A DNA stretch of 64,000 nucleotides from Bacillus renqingensis (GTDB lineage Bacteria > Bacillota > Bacilli > Bacillales > Cytobacillaceae). Under the pieces are notes generated by a model. That model saw nothing but the letters and a program-made list of their open reading frames with translations. It did not search any database and was not told the origin of the DNA. The stretch covers positions 1-64,000 of the forward strand of contig NZ_JADDIU010000006.1 of NCBI RefSeq assembly GCF_016464375.1. Direction: 5' to 3'. A program made the translations under genes and the position numbers. Positions 1-7,890 of this stretch are shown here, piece after piece; positions within the stretch are counted from its first letter, which is position 1, and each line of letters starts with the position of its first letter.

Positions 1-111
1 AGAGGATTATAGAAGAATTAATGTGCGAGATTACACTATTCGGATAATGTCATTTCTAAAATGCTATAATAATAGTGTGCAAAATTTGGAACTTAAGCAG
101 GAGGAAGTTAA

Positions 112-558
112 ATGATAAAAGGACTTTATGAAGCACATTTACCAGTTAGTAATTTACAGCAGTCAATTGAGTTTTATGAAAAGTTAGGTCTTAAACTTTA
201 TAAAAAATATGATAAAGTAGCTTTTTTTTGGATTGAAGAAGGAAAAAGTTGGATTGGTTTATGGGAAGGTTTAGAATCAAAAATTCCTTATCACGTTTCA
301 TTAAAGCATATAGCATTTTATGTTGATTTAGAGGATATTAGGAAGGCCAAGACTTGGTTAAAAGAACGAGGAATTGAAGTAAGGGATGCATTTGGTATTG
401 GAACAAAAGAACCTGTGGTTGTTCCTAACCAAGCTCACGCAATGATTTACTTTGATGACCCAGATGGGAATCATTTGGAGTTTATTACAAGATTACCAAA
501 AGAAATTGACCAATCGGATAAAATGTATTTGAGTGAATGGGAGGGGTTATACTCATAA
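112..558 (+). CDS. VOC-fold (glyoxalase/bleomycin-resistance family) protein
   Basis: A 148-residue single vicinal-oxygen-chelate unit with two beta-alpha-beta-beta-beta halves. Candidate metal ligands are His9, His66 and Glu123, the last in the family's C-terminal DPDGNHLEF signature (residues 115-123). The family includes glyoxalases, extradiol dioxygenases and fosfomycin or bleomycin resistance proteins; the sequence does not say which reaction applies, so I give no symbol. ATG is preceded by a strong GCAGGAGGAAG ribosome site. It is a single gene closed by a terminator, with broken genes immediately downstream, so it is the last intact gene before a decayed region. Confidence 0.85.
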   Translation: MIKGLYEAHLPVSNLQQSIEFYEKLGLKLYKKYDKVAFFWIEEGKSWIGLWEGLESKIPYHVSLKHIAFYVDLEDIRKAKTWLKERGIEVRDAFGIGTKEPVVVPNQAHAMIYFDDPDGNHLEFITRLPKEIDQSDKMYLSEWEGLYS

Positions 559-568
559 GTTAACATAT

Positions 569-599
569 GCGTTTCTATAATAAACAGGAACGCTTTTTT
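569..599 (+). terminator. Rho-independent terminator of the VOC gene
   Basis: Stem GCGTTTC pairs with GGAACGC (one U-G pair) and is followed by six T residues. Confidence 0.7.
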
Positions 600-680
600 G
601 TGTTAGTATTGACGAAAACCGGTAAAATACGCTCAGAATGGTTTGTGGTAGCTTCTTAAGAGCCTCTTCAATCTTACAGA

Positions 681-1012
681 TTGAACCAACTTAACAAGAA
701 GGTCCGCAAAAAGCGTGGTCGTACAAAAATCCTTGCGAGCGTTGTTGTTGGTCTTGGTCATAATGATGAAAATGACAATAAAATTCAGGCACGGATTGTA
801 TTTGTTCGTGATCGCAACCGTTCAAAAAAGTGGTTTGCCCTTCTAACTACCTATGGCAAGCGCTGGGAAATCGAGTGCTTTTTCAAGGTAGTCAAATCCC
901 ATTTGCGATTAGCTAAGGAATTTCAATGTCATAGCTATGATTCATGACCGCGCATATTTCCATTGTCTTCCTTCGTTATATGTCCCCATCGTTATTAATG
1001 TATTCCAGGTAG
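681..1012 (+). pseudogene. Remnant of an IS4-type transposase
   Basis: Residues from the first frame read WFALLT directly joined to YGKRWEIECFFKVVKS, then LAKEFQ and SYDS. This resembles the C-terminal part of IS4-family DDE transposases (YGKRWxIE...K). The segment normally lying between the LLT and YGKRW motifs is missing, suggesting an internal deletion. A frameshift near position 940 moves the reading frame: from 944 a second frame continues as MTAHISIVFLRYM and stops at 1012. The N-terminal DDE residues are absent. Upstream at about 605-660 there is a further degenerate stretch reading KTGKIRSEWF. No inverted repeats could be recognised. Non-functional. Confidence 0.7.
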
Positions 1013-1528
1013 ACATTTCTGGTTGGTCGTTTGGTTCTTTAAATCCTCGTATTCGATTAAAACGATACGATTCTGGAATATGGGGAGGAATCAGGACAGG
1101 GAAAGCAATTTTCTCTAGGGCTTGTTCCAATATAAGCCCTTCTAGAACGCTTCGATTTGCTCCGGACGTTATTGAATTATCGGTCGGAGGCAGGGTTTTT
1201 CCATTCTTTTCTTCCTTCTGTTCATCGGAATTTTGAAAAAATATTTGGATAACATTGTCCTTAAATTCTTTAAATACTGAAGAAAAATGGGCATAGGTTA
1301 CCGGTGCGTTTGGACAAACCAATACAGTAATAGTTAAAGAAGCAGCAACAAATGCTTAAGATATTTTTGTACTTCGAATCCTTTTTTCTTTCTACGCTGT
1401 TTTTGCATTTGGGCATGGGTCTTTTCCCACCCGGACGGTTCAGGAACTTCAATACCGTCATAAAACTCTTTGAGGGCTTTTTGTAACTGATCACCTATTT
1501 TTTCAAAATTATCATTCATCACGATCAT
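1013..1528 (-). pseudogene. Anti-sigma factor, frameshifted and 3'-truncated
   Basis: The start is probably ATG at 1519, overlapping the upstream sigma gene stop in an ATGA arrangement. The first frame gives a charged cytoplasmic domain of about 50 residues, with an RRKKKGFEVQKYLK run just before where a membrane helix should begin, and stops at 1334. A different frame continues the logical product: a hydrophobic helix (FVAASLTITVLV), then PVTYAHFSSVFKEFKD and a C-terminal DUF4367-like motif FPVLIPPHIPESYRF. A single-base frameshift near 1355-1360 therefore breaks the gene. Its 3' end runs into the transposase remnant at about 1015, so the last residues are foreign. Cognate to the neighbouring ECF sigma remnant. 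Confidence 0.65.
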
Positions 1529-1772
1529 TCCATTGTCCTAAGAATTTTTGGTAAAGTTTCTTACGTGCCCTTGCCAAACGTTGAGCGATAACCTGTTCAG
1601 ATAGTTGCAGTTCTTGGCTGATTTCCTTATAGTTCTTTTCCTCAATGTAATAAAGGGTAAGTATAGTACGATATTCAGGTTTTAATTCATTCAATGTTTG
1701 AAGCAAAAGCTCATTTCTTAATTTAACTTCAACTTTATTGGCCACATCGTTTTCAGACGATACTCTGATTGG
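1512..1772 (-). pseudogene. ECF RNA polymerase sigma factor, region 4 only
   Basis: About 80 codons encode a typical sigma-70 region 4: LKPEYRTILTLYYIEEKNYKEISQELQLSEQVIAQRLARARKKL in outline, with a helix-turn-helix. Region 2, needed for -10 recognition and core binding, is absent; the frame meets a stop at 1773-1775, just where the Mrr fragment on the other strand starts. The ATG-like start at GTG 1745 is probably not a genuine start. The stop overlaps the anti-sigma start, as in normal sigma/anti-sigma pairs, so this was once a functional operon whose front half was lost. Confidence 0.7.
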
Positions 1773-1776
1773 TTAA

Positions 1777-2363
1777 ATGGTGAAGAAAGAGGTAACCATC
1801 AGCTACGCGAAAAAAATAGGTCTGGAAGTCACGCTTCAAGAAGCGGATACAATCATCCAGCAGGAGCGATCTTACCTAAACGATCCATCCATTACCTGGG
1901 AAAATAATGAACTCGTTCGTGAAACAGAGTTGGGTGGGCCAAAACGTATTTAGGTAAGGCAGGGCTAATAAGTGTTGTTAGAAGAGCCGTTTTTGTCATT
2001 ACAGATGAAGGCCTGAATGTTTTAAATGATCCCAAGGTGACACATATTGATAGGAAGTTTTTAACCCGCTATCCAAGTTTTAATCAGTTTATTAATAAAT
2101 CTGGGGAAGAAACCAGTGAAAATGAGAAAACCAAAGATGAAAATCAAACGCCATTAGAGTTAGTCGAAGCAAACTACAATATCTTGAAAAATAAGCTTGA
2201 GGATGCTATTAGAAAAAATTTTAAAATGTTCTCCCACTTTTTTGAACGATTGATTGTACAACTATTAGTTGCAAGGGGGTATGGTGGTTCTGTAAAAGAT
2301 GCAGTCGAGGCAATTGGTAAATTGAGGGACAAGGGGGTAGATGGCATTGCCCAAAAAGATTAG
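1777..2363 (+). pseudogene. Mrr-family type IV restriction endonuclease, broken
   Basis: Two frames make one recognisable product. The first (1777-1953) ends ...ETELGGPKR. The second picks up at about 1935 with WAKTYLGKAGLI, then VFVITDEGLNVLND, the signature of the Mrr N-terminal winged-helix domain. It runs into a catalytic-domain start FERLIVQLLVARGYGG ... DAVEAIGKLRDKGVDGIAQKD and stops at 2363. The GVDG aspartate of the PD-(D/E)xK nuclease is present, but the following QAK catalytic motif is missing. The N-terminus also seems shortened. A frameshift near 1930-1936 plus truncation at both ends make it non-functional. Mrr enzymes cut methylated foreign DNA. Confidence 0.75.
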
Positions 2364-2517
2364 ATATTGATTTTTTTGGGGAATAACAAGGATTTTATTC
2401 TTTGTATCTGCTTATTTACTGGTTAATTACATAGCATCTAAGCATCCTGGAAAATAGTTAATGTATTGCTATTGCGCATACAATAGCATACAATATCACA
2501 TGAAGGGAGTGTTTTTA

Positions 2518-2823
2518 GTGGCAAAAACATCTAATCTTACGATAAGGATTGAACCGGGACTCAAAGAACAGGCGGAAGAAATCTTAGGACAATTGGGTAT
2601 TCCAGTCTCAAATGCGGTGAACATATTTTTGAAACAGGTTGTTATGCAAGGAGGAATCCCTTTTGATGTTAAACTTCCAGCCAAAAAGCCTGTAGGAGCC
2701 TATGATTTAGCGGAAAATGAATTGAATTATGAGTTAGAAAAAGGATATGCTGATTTTGTAAAGGGAAACACAAAGTCCATTGAGAATGCTTTTTCGGGTA
2801 TCCGTAGAGATTACAATATATGA
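2518..2823 (+). CDS. Type II toxin-antitoxin antitoxin, RelB/DinJ family
   Basis: A GTG start at 2518, seven bases after GAAGGGAG, gives about 101 residues beginning MAKTSNLTIRIEPGLKEQAE; an upstream in-frame ATG at 2461 has no ribosome site. The N-terminal half has the ribbon-helix-helix pattern of DinJ/RelB (beta strand NLTIRI, then EILGQLGIPVSNAVNIFLKQ), which normally binds the operator and pairs with a YafQ/RelE mRNA endonuclease. The C-terminal half is the acidic toxin-binding tail. The only partner left is a 21-codon stub overlapping the stop, so the antitoxin appears orphaned. Confidence 0.8.
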   Translation: MAKTSNLTIRIEPGLKEQAEEILGQLGIPVSNAVNIFLKQVVMQGGIPFDVKLPAKKPVGAYDLAENELNYELEKGYADFVKGNTKSIENAFSGIRRDYNI

Positions 2824-2885
2824 AGTATAAATTATTACTGACGGAACAAGCTTCACCGTTGGTTAATCTTAAAGTAAGAATTTAA
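2820..2885 (+). pseudogene. Stub of a RelE/YafQ-type toxin
   Basis: ATG at 2820 overlaps the antitoxin stop (ATGA), the usual arrangement for a translationally coupled toxin. The 21 codons begin MKYKLLLTEQAS, resembling the first beta strand of RelE-superfamily toxins, then lose similarity and stop. Too short to be a nuclease. Confidence 0.5.
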
Positions 2886-2898
2886 AATAACAAATTTG

Positions 2899-2927
2899 CT
2901 TTACTCTACAATGAGTGAAGTTTTTTT
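2899..2927 (+). terminator. Rho-independent terminator after the toxin-antitoxin remnant
   Basis: CTTTACTC pairs with GAGTGAAG around a six-base loop, followed by seven T residues. Confidence 0.7.
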
Positions 2928-2997
2928 ATGTAAAGAGAGGAAATAAATACTTAAATATTGAAATAAATAGTAAATGAAAAGGGGAGGCGTGGAAAAA

Positions 2998-3536
2998 ATG
3001 ATTATAAGGGAAGCGAAAATGTCAGATGCTAAAGGGATAGCTAAAGTTCACGTAGATTGTTGGAAAACAACTTATAGAAATATTATTCCTACCGAGTATT
3101 TAGAAAAGTTGTCTTATGAGCAAAGAACGGAATTATGGATAAGGAACATATCTACAGTTGGTAATTATGTCTATGTTGCAGAAAATGATGATGGAGAAAT
3201 TATTGGATTTACTGATGGTGGAAAGAGAGAAAAAAATGATGTTGAAAAGTCTGGAGATTTAACTTCAATATACATTTTTGAACATTTCCAAGGTCAGGTA
3301 TAGGCAAGAAACTAGTCAACAAATTATTTACTAAGTTTAAAGAGTTAGGCTATGAAAAAATATTTGTTGAGGTATTAGGGGATAATGATTCGAGGTTTTT
3401 TTATGAGAAATTGGGTGCTCGATTAGAAAGGTCGGAAAAGGTCAAAATAGGTGGTAAAGATTTAAACTTATTAATTTATGTGTGGAGTAATATAAATTCA
3501 GTTCTTTATCAATCTGAAAAAAGTTGTATAAAGTAA
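2998..3536 (+). pseudogene. GNAT N-acetyltransferase with one-base deletion
   Basis: ATG at 2998 follows AAAAGGGGAGGCG. The first frame (MIIREAKMSDAKGIAKVH ... SIYIFEHFQGQV) stops at 3303. Reading on in the +1-shifted frame gives GIGKKLVNKLFTKFKELGY, FVEVLGDNDSRFFYEKLGA and ends at 3536. Restoring one G near 3297 would give QGQGIGKKLV, the acetyl-CoA pyrophosphate-binding motif (Q/R-x-x-G-x-G/A), so the lesion lies in the catalytic core. Without correction the product lacks half the fold. A sequencing error is possible because the break lies in a short G run. The 254 bases after it hold no gene I can support. Confidence 0.75.
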
Positions 3537-3790
3537 ATGGGGTAAAAATCCAAATTAATTATATAGGTTGGGAAGCTAACGCTTCAGTCTCAATGACTTG
3601 TGTGAATACGTGATCATTCGTTAATTGATCAGCAGCATCATCTTTGGCAATTTACGAGAAAGTCTATTAGATAGGAGAAAGTAGCCTATTTCAGAAAATC
3701 GGTGAATAATTCAGGTGAAATTTTCTAAAAGAATGGTACAATTTTTCTTCCCTTCATGATATTCTTGTTTCTAGTCAAGGGGGAAAAGAG

Positions 3791-4675
3791 ATGAAACAAT
3801 ACATTGGGGATGGAATGCTGCTCATCACTGCACTAGTGTGGGGGAGTGGTTTTGTTGTTACTGCTATTGCACTGGAATACATATCCGCTTATCAAGTGAT
3901 GGCCGGAAGATTTGTTTTAGCGACTTTGATTCTCATCGTCCTATTTGGCTATAAGTTTAAGAAAATGACGAGAGCCGTTTTGTGGAAAGGAGCAGTTATC
4001 GGCACTTTTTTATTCATCGGCTTTGCGTTACAGACGGTTGGTTTGGAGTATACCACACCATCTAAAAATGCTTTTTTAACTGCCCTAAATGTGGTGATTG
4101 TGCCGGTTATCGCTTTCCTCATCTATAAGCGAAAAATTGCTCGCTTTGAAATGATTGGCTCCGTTTTGGCCATCGTGGGAATTGGCTTTTTATCCTTGCA
4201 GGGTTCGCTGACGATGAATTTTGGGGATACGTTATCACTGGCGTGTGCGGTAGCTTTTGCTTTTGATATTTTTTATACGAATCGCTTTGTCCAAAAGGAA
4301 GATGCCATTTCACTGACAATCGTTCAATTCATCATAGCTTCGCTTTTAAGTGTCGTAACTGTACTCTTTCAAGGGGACATTCCCACAACGTTTGAAAAAG
4401 AAGCGGTCTATTCAGTTGTATATTTAGCGATATTTTCAACGACGATAGCTTATCTGTTTCAAAATATCGCTTTTCGATATACAACCGCCACAAAGGGAGC
4501 GATTATTTTATCGATGGAATCCTTTTTCGGGATGGTGCTATCAGTCATATTTTTACACGAAGTAGTAACAGGACGTATGGTTACAGGTGCTGTGTTAATC
4601 ATGGCGGCTATCTTAATTGCTGAAGTAAAGCCGGACTTATATAAAAAACATGCTATAAAGAATGTAGTGAAATAG
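3791..4675 (+). CDS. EamA/DMT-family transporter
   Basis: A 294-residue membrane protein with ten predicted helices arranged as two EamA repeats (about residues 5-135 and 145-280), the standard architecture of drug/metabolite transporters that move amino acids or other small metabolites across the cytoplasmic membrane. The first repeat opens with ITALVWGSGFVVTAIALEYI, typical of the family, and the second ends in a short basic tail. ATG is preceded by CAAGGGGGAAAAGAG. It stands alone and ends in a strong hairpin. Substrate cannot be told from sequence. Confidence 0.85.
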   Translation: MKQYIGDGMLLITALVWGSGFVVTAIALEYISAYQVMAGRFVLATLILIVLFGYKFKKMTRAVLWKGAVIGTFLFIGFALQTVGLEYTTPSKNAFLTALNVVIVPVIAFLIYKRKIARFEMIGSVLAIVGIGFLSLQGSLTMNFGDTLSLACAVAFAFDIFYTNRFVQKEDAISLTIVQFIIASLLSVVTVLFQGDIPTTFEKEAVYSVVYLAIFSTTIAYLFQNIAFRYTTATKGAIILSMESFFGMVLSVIFLHEVVTGRMVTGAVLIMAAILIAEVKPDLYKKHAIKNVVK

Positions 4676-4677
4676 AA

Positions 4678-4713
4678 ACAGGTCTGCTTTTAGTTTAAAA
4701 AAGCAGACCTGTT
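4678..4713. terminator. Terminator hairpin of the EamA gene
   Basis: A 14-15 bp perfect stem (ACAGGTCTGCTTTT with AAAAGCAGACCTGT) with a six-base loop. It lacks a downstream T run; the sequence that follows (GTGCG...) looks inserted. Confidence 0.6.
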
Positions 4714-4790
4714 GTGCGTGTGGCAGCACGCTCCACTATAGGGTGAAAGTCCCGAATACAACCGCCGTTCAGTCGGGAAGTATTTAAACG
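4714..4790 (+). mobile_element. Possible 5' fragment of a group II (class C) intron
   Basis: Directly after the terminator stem the sequence begins GTGCG, the group II intron 5'-end consensus, and 27-45 bases later has TATAGGGTGAAAGTCCCGAA, resembling the 5' domain I sequence of bacterial group II introns. Class C introns insert just downstream of terminator stems, which fits this position. No intron-encoded protein or domain V follows, so it would be a remnant. The exact right end is not visible. Confidence 0.4.
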
Positions 4791-4798
4791 AAACCTGA

Positions 4799-4838
4799 CT
4801 CGTAAACCTTGATATAAATAGATTTACGAGCTTTTTTT
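4799..4838 (+). terminator. Second terminator downstream of the EamA gene
   Basis: CTCGTAAA pairs with TTTACGAG and is followed by seven T residues. It may be the original terminator or belong to the inserted segment. The remainder of the 4676-5063 gap is AT-rich promoter sequence. Confidence 0.65.
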
Positions 4839-4953
4839 GTTTTTAAGAGTGCAATATAAAAATTGTAGGAATATTTTTAAAATTCCGATTGTATTATTTA
4901 TAAAGTTTAAACTCCACCTTCAGAAAATCTTGCCAACTTTATTAAAATTAGGG

Positions 4954-5012
4954 TATACAACCAGAAATGGAAATAGTATAATTTAGTAAAACTTAGTTAA
5001 TTAAATTAATAA
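4954..5012 (+). promoter_or_regulatory. Promoter and candidate operator of the ROK regulator
   Basis: TATACA (4954-4959), a 17-base spacer and a perfect TATAAT (4977-4982) form a sigma-A promoter. Just downstream, TTAGTTAATTAAATTAATAA (4993-5012) is an AT-rich imperfect palindrome of the kind bound by XylR/NagC-type ROK repressors, in the right place for autorepression. The operator is inference. Confidence 0.45.
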
Positions 5013-5063
5013 AGATATATCAGTTAGCAGGATTTGTATCTATATTTCTAAAAGGAGAGAGAA

Positions 5064-6227
5064 ATGCAGCGAGGGACTTTTAAATGGATGAAATCAGTCA
5101 ATAAAACAATGATTTTAAATAAAATTCGCTTATCTGGTTCTATTTCACGTGCAGATATCGCAAAAGAAACAGGTATTACTCCTCCTACCGTGAGTAGTAT
5201 TGTGAAAGAATTGATGGATGAAAATTTGGTGAAAGAAAGCCACTTAGGTCAATCAACAGGAGGCAGGAAACCCACTCTGCTTCAATTAAAAGAGGATGGG
5301 TATTATGTGATCGGTGTGGATGCCGGCTCGAAAACCATTAAAGGGGTAGTTAGTGATTTGGTGGGTAACATCTATAGCCGTACTGAAGTCGAAGTTTATT
5401 CAAACATCACAAAAGAGGAATTTTTAAAAAGTTTGTCCATGGTGGTTGAACAATTATTGACGGGCTATAAACAGCATATGGACAAAATCTTAGGTATTGG
5501 AGTAGCCATGCATGGAGTCATTGATGTTGAAACTGGTACTTCTCTTCATTCTGTTAATTCGGGTTTAATTAATGTTCCGATTAAACAAACGATAGAAAAG
5601 ATATTCGACTTACCGGTCATGGTGGAAAATAATTCACGGGCGATGACGCTTGGGGAATATTGGTTTACAAATGACAACGCTTACAATTGTTTTACTGTTA
5701 TTAATATTGGGCGTGGTGTAGGTTCTGGATTGATTGTAGATAATAAGTTGGTCCACGGTGCTCAGGGTGTTACTGGTGAAATTGGCCATGTGTCTATTTC
5801 GTTGGATGGTGAGCGATGCAGTTGTGGAAACATTGGATGTTTTGAAACGTTTGTAACAGGTGATGCAATTGTCCGTAGAGCAAAAAGATGTATCGCAAAT
5901 GCATCGGAAAATTTGACTGCAGAAGAAGTCTATCGCTTAGCGAAACGAGGAAAAAGAGAATATATTCAGATATTAGAAGAAACTGGGAAATTAATTGGAA
6001 TAGGTATTGTCAACTTCATTCATACAGTCAATCCCGATAAGATTGTATTAAGTGGAGGGGTTATGAAGAGTAAAGAATTTTTACTACCAAGTATTCAGAA
6101 AACAATCCATGAGCGGGTGCTGACAGACAAGCTCAGATTGGAAACGATTATTGAGGTGAGCAAGCTTGGTGATGATATCACAGTCCTTGGTGCAGCGGCA
6201 TTGTTACTTAATGAATTGTTCTATTAA
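5064..6227 (+). CDS. ROK-family transcriptional repressor (XylR/NagC type)
   Basis: A 387-residue repressor. Residues about 12-62 form a winged helix (SRADIAKETGITPPTVSSIVKELMDENLV); the rest is a ROK sugar-kinase fold with phosphate-binding GVDAGSKTIKG (84-94), ExGH motif GEIGH (238-242) and zinc-binding CSCGNIGC (252-259). Such proteins sense a sugar or sugar phosphate and release an AT-rich operator. ATG follows AAAAGGAGAGAGAA. It is immediately upstream of a PTS operon on the same strand, so that operon is the probable target, together with its own promoter. The duplication of DNA-binding plus kinase fold argues against it being a plain glucokinase. Confidence 0.88.
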   Translation: MQRGTFKWMKSVNKTMILNKIRLSGSISRADIAKETGITPPTVSSIVKELMDENLVKESHLGQSTGGRKPTLLQLKEDGYYVIGVDAGSKTIKGVVSDLVGNIYSRTEVEVYSNITKEEFLKSLSMVVEQLLTGYKQHMDKILGIGVAMHGVIDVETGTSLHSVNSGLINVPIKQTIEKIFDLPVMVENNSRAMTLGEYWFTNDNAYNCFTVINIGRGVGSGLIVDNKLVHGAQGVTGEIGHVSISLDGERCSCGNIGCFETFVTGDAIVRRAKRCIANASENLTAEEVYRLAKRGKREYIQILEETGKLIGIGIVNFIHTVNPDKIVLSGGVMKSKEFLLPSIQKTIHERVLTDKLRLETIIEVSKLGDDITVLGAAALLLNELFY

Positions 6228-6295
6228 TCTATCGTATCAAAAAAGCTAATAGATTAACATTTTGTCACCCGTTATTAAGAACGGGATATATTTTT
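6224..6295 (+). terminator. Paired hairpins after the ROK gene
   Basis: TTAATCTAT (6224-6232) pairs perfectly with ATAGATTAA (6249-6257), spanning the stop codon; a second stem CCCGTT/AACGGG (6268-6285) is followed by a T-rich stretch. Together they probably end or attenuate the repressor transcript. Confidence 0.5.
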
Positions 6296-6303
6296 ACGAA
6301 TCA

Positions 6304-6333
6304 TTGAATGCGGTTTCATGATTTTAATATATT
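6304..6333 (+). promoter_or_regulatory. PTS operon promoter overlapped by a cre-like site
   Basis: TTGAAT (6304-6309), an 18-base spacer and TATATT (6328-6333) make a plausible sigma-A promoter. TTGAATGCGGTTTCA (6304-6318) matches the CcpA cre consensus WTGNAANCGNWNNCW at 14 of 15 positions and covers the -35, as expected for catabolite repression of a sugar PTS. No similar site was sought systematically elsewhere. Confidence 0.45.
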
Positions 6334-6456
6334 TAATTCGTCCTTTGAAAGGGGGGATGCGATTGAAGTAGCCCAAGGGATATTTAAAATAACTCCGCTT
6401 AGTTTTATTTGGATTTATAACATGTTTTTAAATTTATTTGTTGGGGGGTATTTTAA

Positions 6457-7875
6457 TTGAATGCTTTAACATTATGGTTGGAAAAGTACTTCCTTCCTCT
6501 TGCATCTAAAATTGGGGGCCAAAAGCATCTAGTTGCTTTAAGGGATGCATTTATTGGGACTCTGCCAGCAACGATGGCTGGTTCTGTGGCTGTTATGCTT
6601 AACGCTATTTTGCGAGATCTTCCGCCGCAATTTTTTGATGGATATGATGGGAGTACCGTACCAGTTATTAAGCAAATTATCACGATTAATGGTTATGTAT
6701 GGAACGGCACCCTTGCCATTGCTGGATTAATATTTGTTTTTTCATGGGGATATAATATTGCTAGGGCCTACGGAGTAAACGAGTTATCGGGAGGTATTGT
6801 TTCAACTGCTGCTTCGATTGCTGGGATTACATTCTCTTACTCTGGTGGAATCTCAGGATTGAAATTGGATCAGGCTACCGTAGACGCTATTAATGCTGCT
6901 GGTAATGCTGCTGGGTGGTCCGCTACCAAAACAGATATCACAGCAGCTGTATGGGGCTGGCTTCCGCTGAATAATTTGGATGCTAATTTCTTTTTTACTG
7001 CAATGATTATAGGTTTTATCGCTACCATGATATATGTTAAATTAATGTTGAAAGATATTACGATCAAGTTACCGGATTCCGTCCCGCCTGCTGTTTCTAA
7101 AGCGTTTGCATCGATTATTCCGGCAACTGTGGCTTTGTATGTTGTTGCCATTTTCTATTGGCTCTTCTCCCTCATTGTACCGGATATGACGTTCTTACAA
7201 TGGCTGCAAAAAACGATCGCTTTGCCGCTCCTCGGGCTTTCTCAAGGATTTGGTGCCGTTATCTTAGTCACCCTGTTTGTTCAATTGTTTTGGTTCTTTG
7301 GAATCCATGGACCGAACGTTCTTGCTCCCATCCTGGAAGGGGTCTTCGGTGTAGCCCAGTTGGAAAACGTTAACCTTTTTCAAAAAGGCGGGGCAGATTT
7401 GGTGCTTGCAGAAGGATACAAATGGGTCCGAGGATCCTTTGATGCTTATGCTTGGTTTGGTGGTTCCGGCGGGACAATTATTTTGATTTTGGCCATTCTG
7501 CTGTTTTCTAAACGGAAAGATTATCTAGCGGTTGGTAAATTATCTGTCGGTCCGGGAATATTCAATATCAATGAGCCAATCATGTTCGGTTTGCCGATTG
7601 TATTGAACCCAATTATGTTCATTCCATTCCTGCTTGCCCCAGTTGTGTCTGTTTCAATCGGTTATTTTGCAACTATACTGGGATTGGTTAACCCTGTGTC
7701 ACAACAAGTAGCTTGGGTAACTCCGCCGTTCCTGATGTCCTTCTTAGCTACTGGGGCAGACTGGCGTGCACCGATTGTGACTTTGGTTGCGATGATTGTT
7801 TCGTTCCTCATTTGGGTGCCATTTGTGATTTCTGCAAATAAAATGGATCCAAGTTTAGGAGAAAAAGCTGAATAA
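6457..7875 (+). CDS. PTS lactose/cellobiose-family permease, EIIC component
   Basis: A 472-residue membrane protein, slightly longer than usual for the family (about 430), with around ten helices. It forms the translocation pore that passes an incoming disaccharide or glycoside to EIIB for phosphorylation. Family features include the FFGIHGPNVL motif, the FNINEPIMFG substrate-site motif, and the PFxxSAxxTGADWRAP-like C-terminal helices. The start is TTG at 6457, seven bases after GGGGGGT; the next ATG (6461) is out of frame. An extra loop rich in Ala/Gly (about residues 145-170) accounts for the added length. IIB and IIA lie 2.2 kb downstream in the same operon. Confidence 0.9.
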   Translation: MNALTLWLEKYFLPLASKIGGQKHLVALRDAFIGTLPATMAGSVAVMLNAILRDLPPQFFDGYDGSTVPVIKQIITINGYVWNGTLAIAGLIFVFSWGYNIARAYGVNELSGGIVSTAASIAGITFSYSGGISGLKLDQATVDAINAAGNAAGWSATKTDITAAVWGWLPLNNLDANFFFTAMIIGFIATMIYVKLMLKDITIKLPDSVPPAVSKAFASIIPATVALYVVAIFYWLFSLIVPDMTFLQWLQKTIALPLLGLSQGFGAVILVTLFVQLFWFFGIHGPNVLAPILEGVFGVAQLENVNLFQKGGADLVLAEGYKWVRGSFDAYAWFGGSGGTIILILAILLFSKRKDYLAVGKLSVGPGIFNINEPIMFGLPIVLNPIMFIPFLLAPVVSVSIGYFATILGLVNPVSQQVAWVTPPFLMSFLATGADWRAPIVTLVAMIVSFLIWVPFVISANKMDPSLGEKAE

Positions 7876-7890
7876 AGAGAAAACATAAAT

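Noticed and set aside
937-1322. Open frames on both strands at 937-1236 (+) and 942-1322 (-) as separate genes
   Set aside because: The plus frame is antisense to the anti-sigma remnant, and the minus one is only the second half of that pseudogene running into the transposase remnant.
6360-6460. A 30-40 residue hydrophobic frame ending at the EIIC start
   Set aside because: No ATG, GTG or TTG in a suitable place and no clear ribosome site; probably chance in an AT-rich leader.
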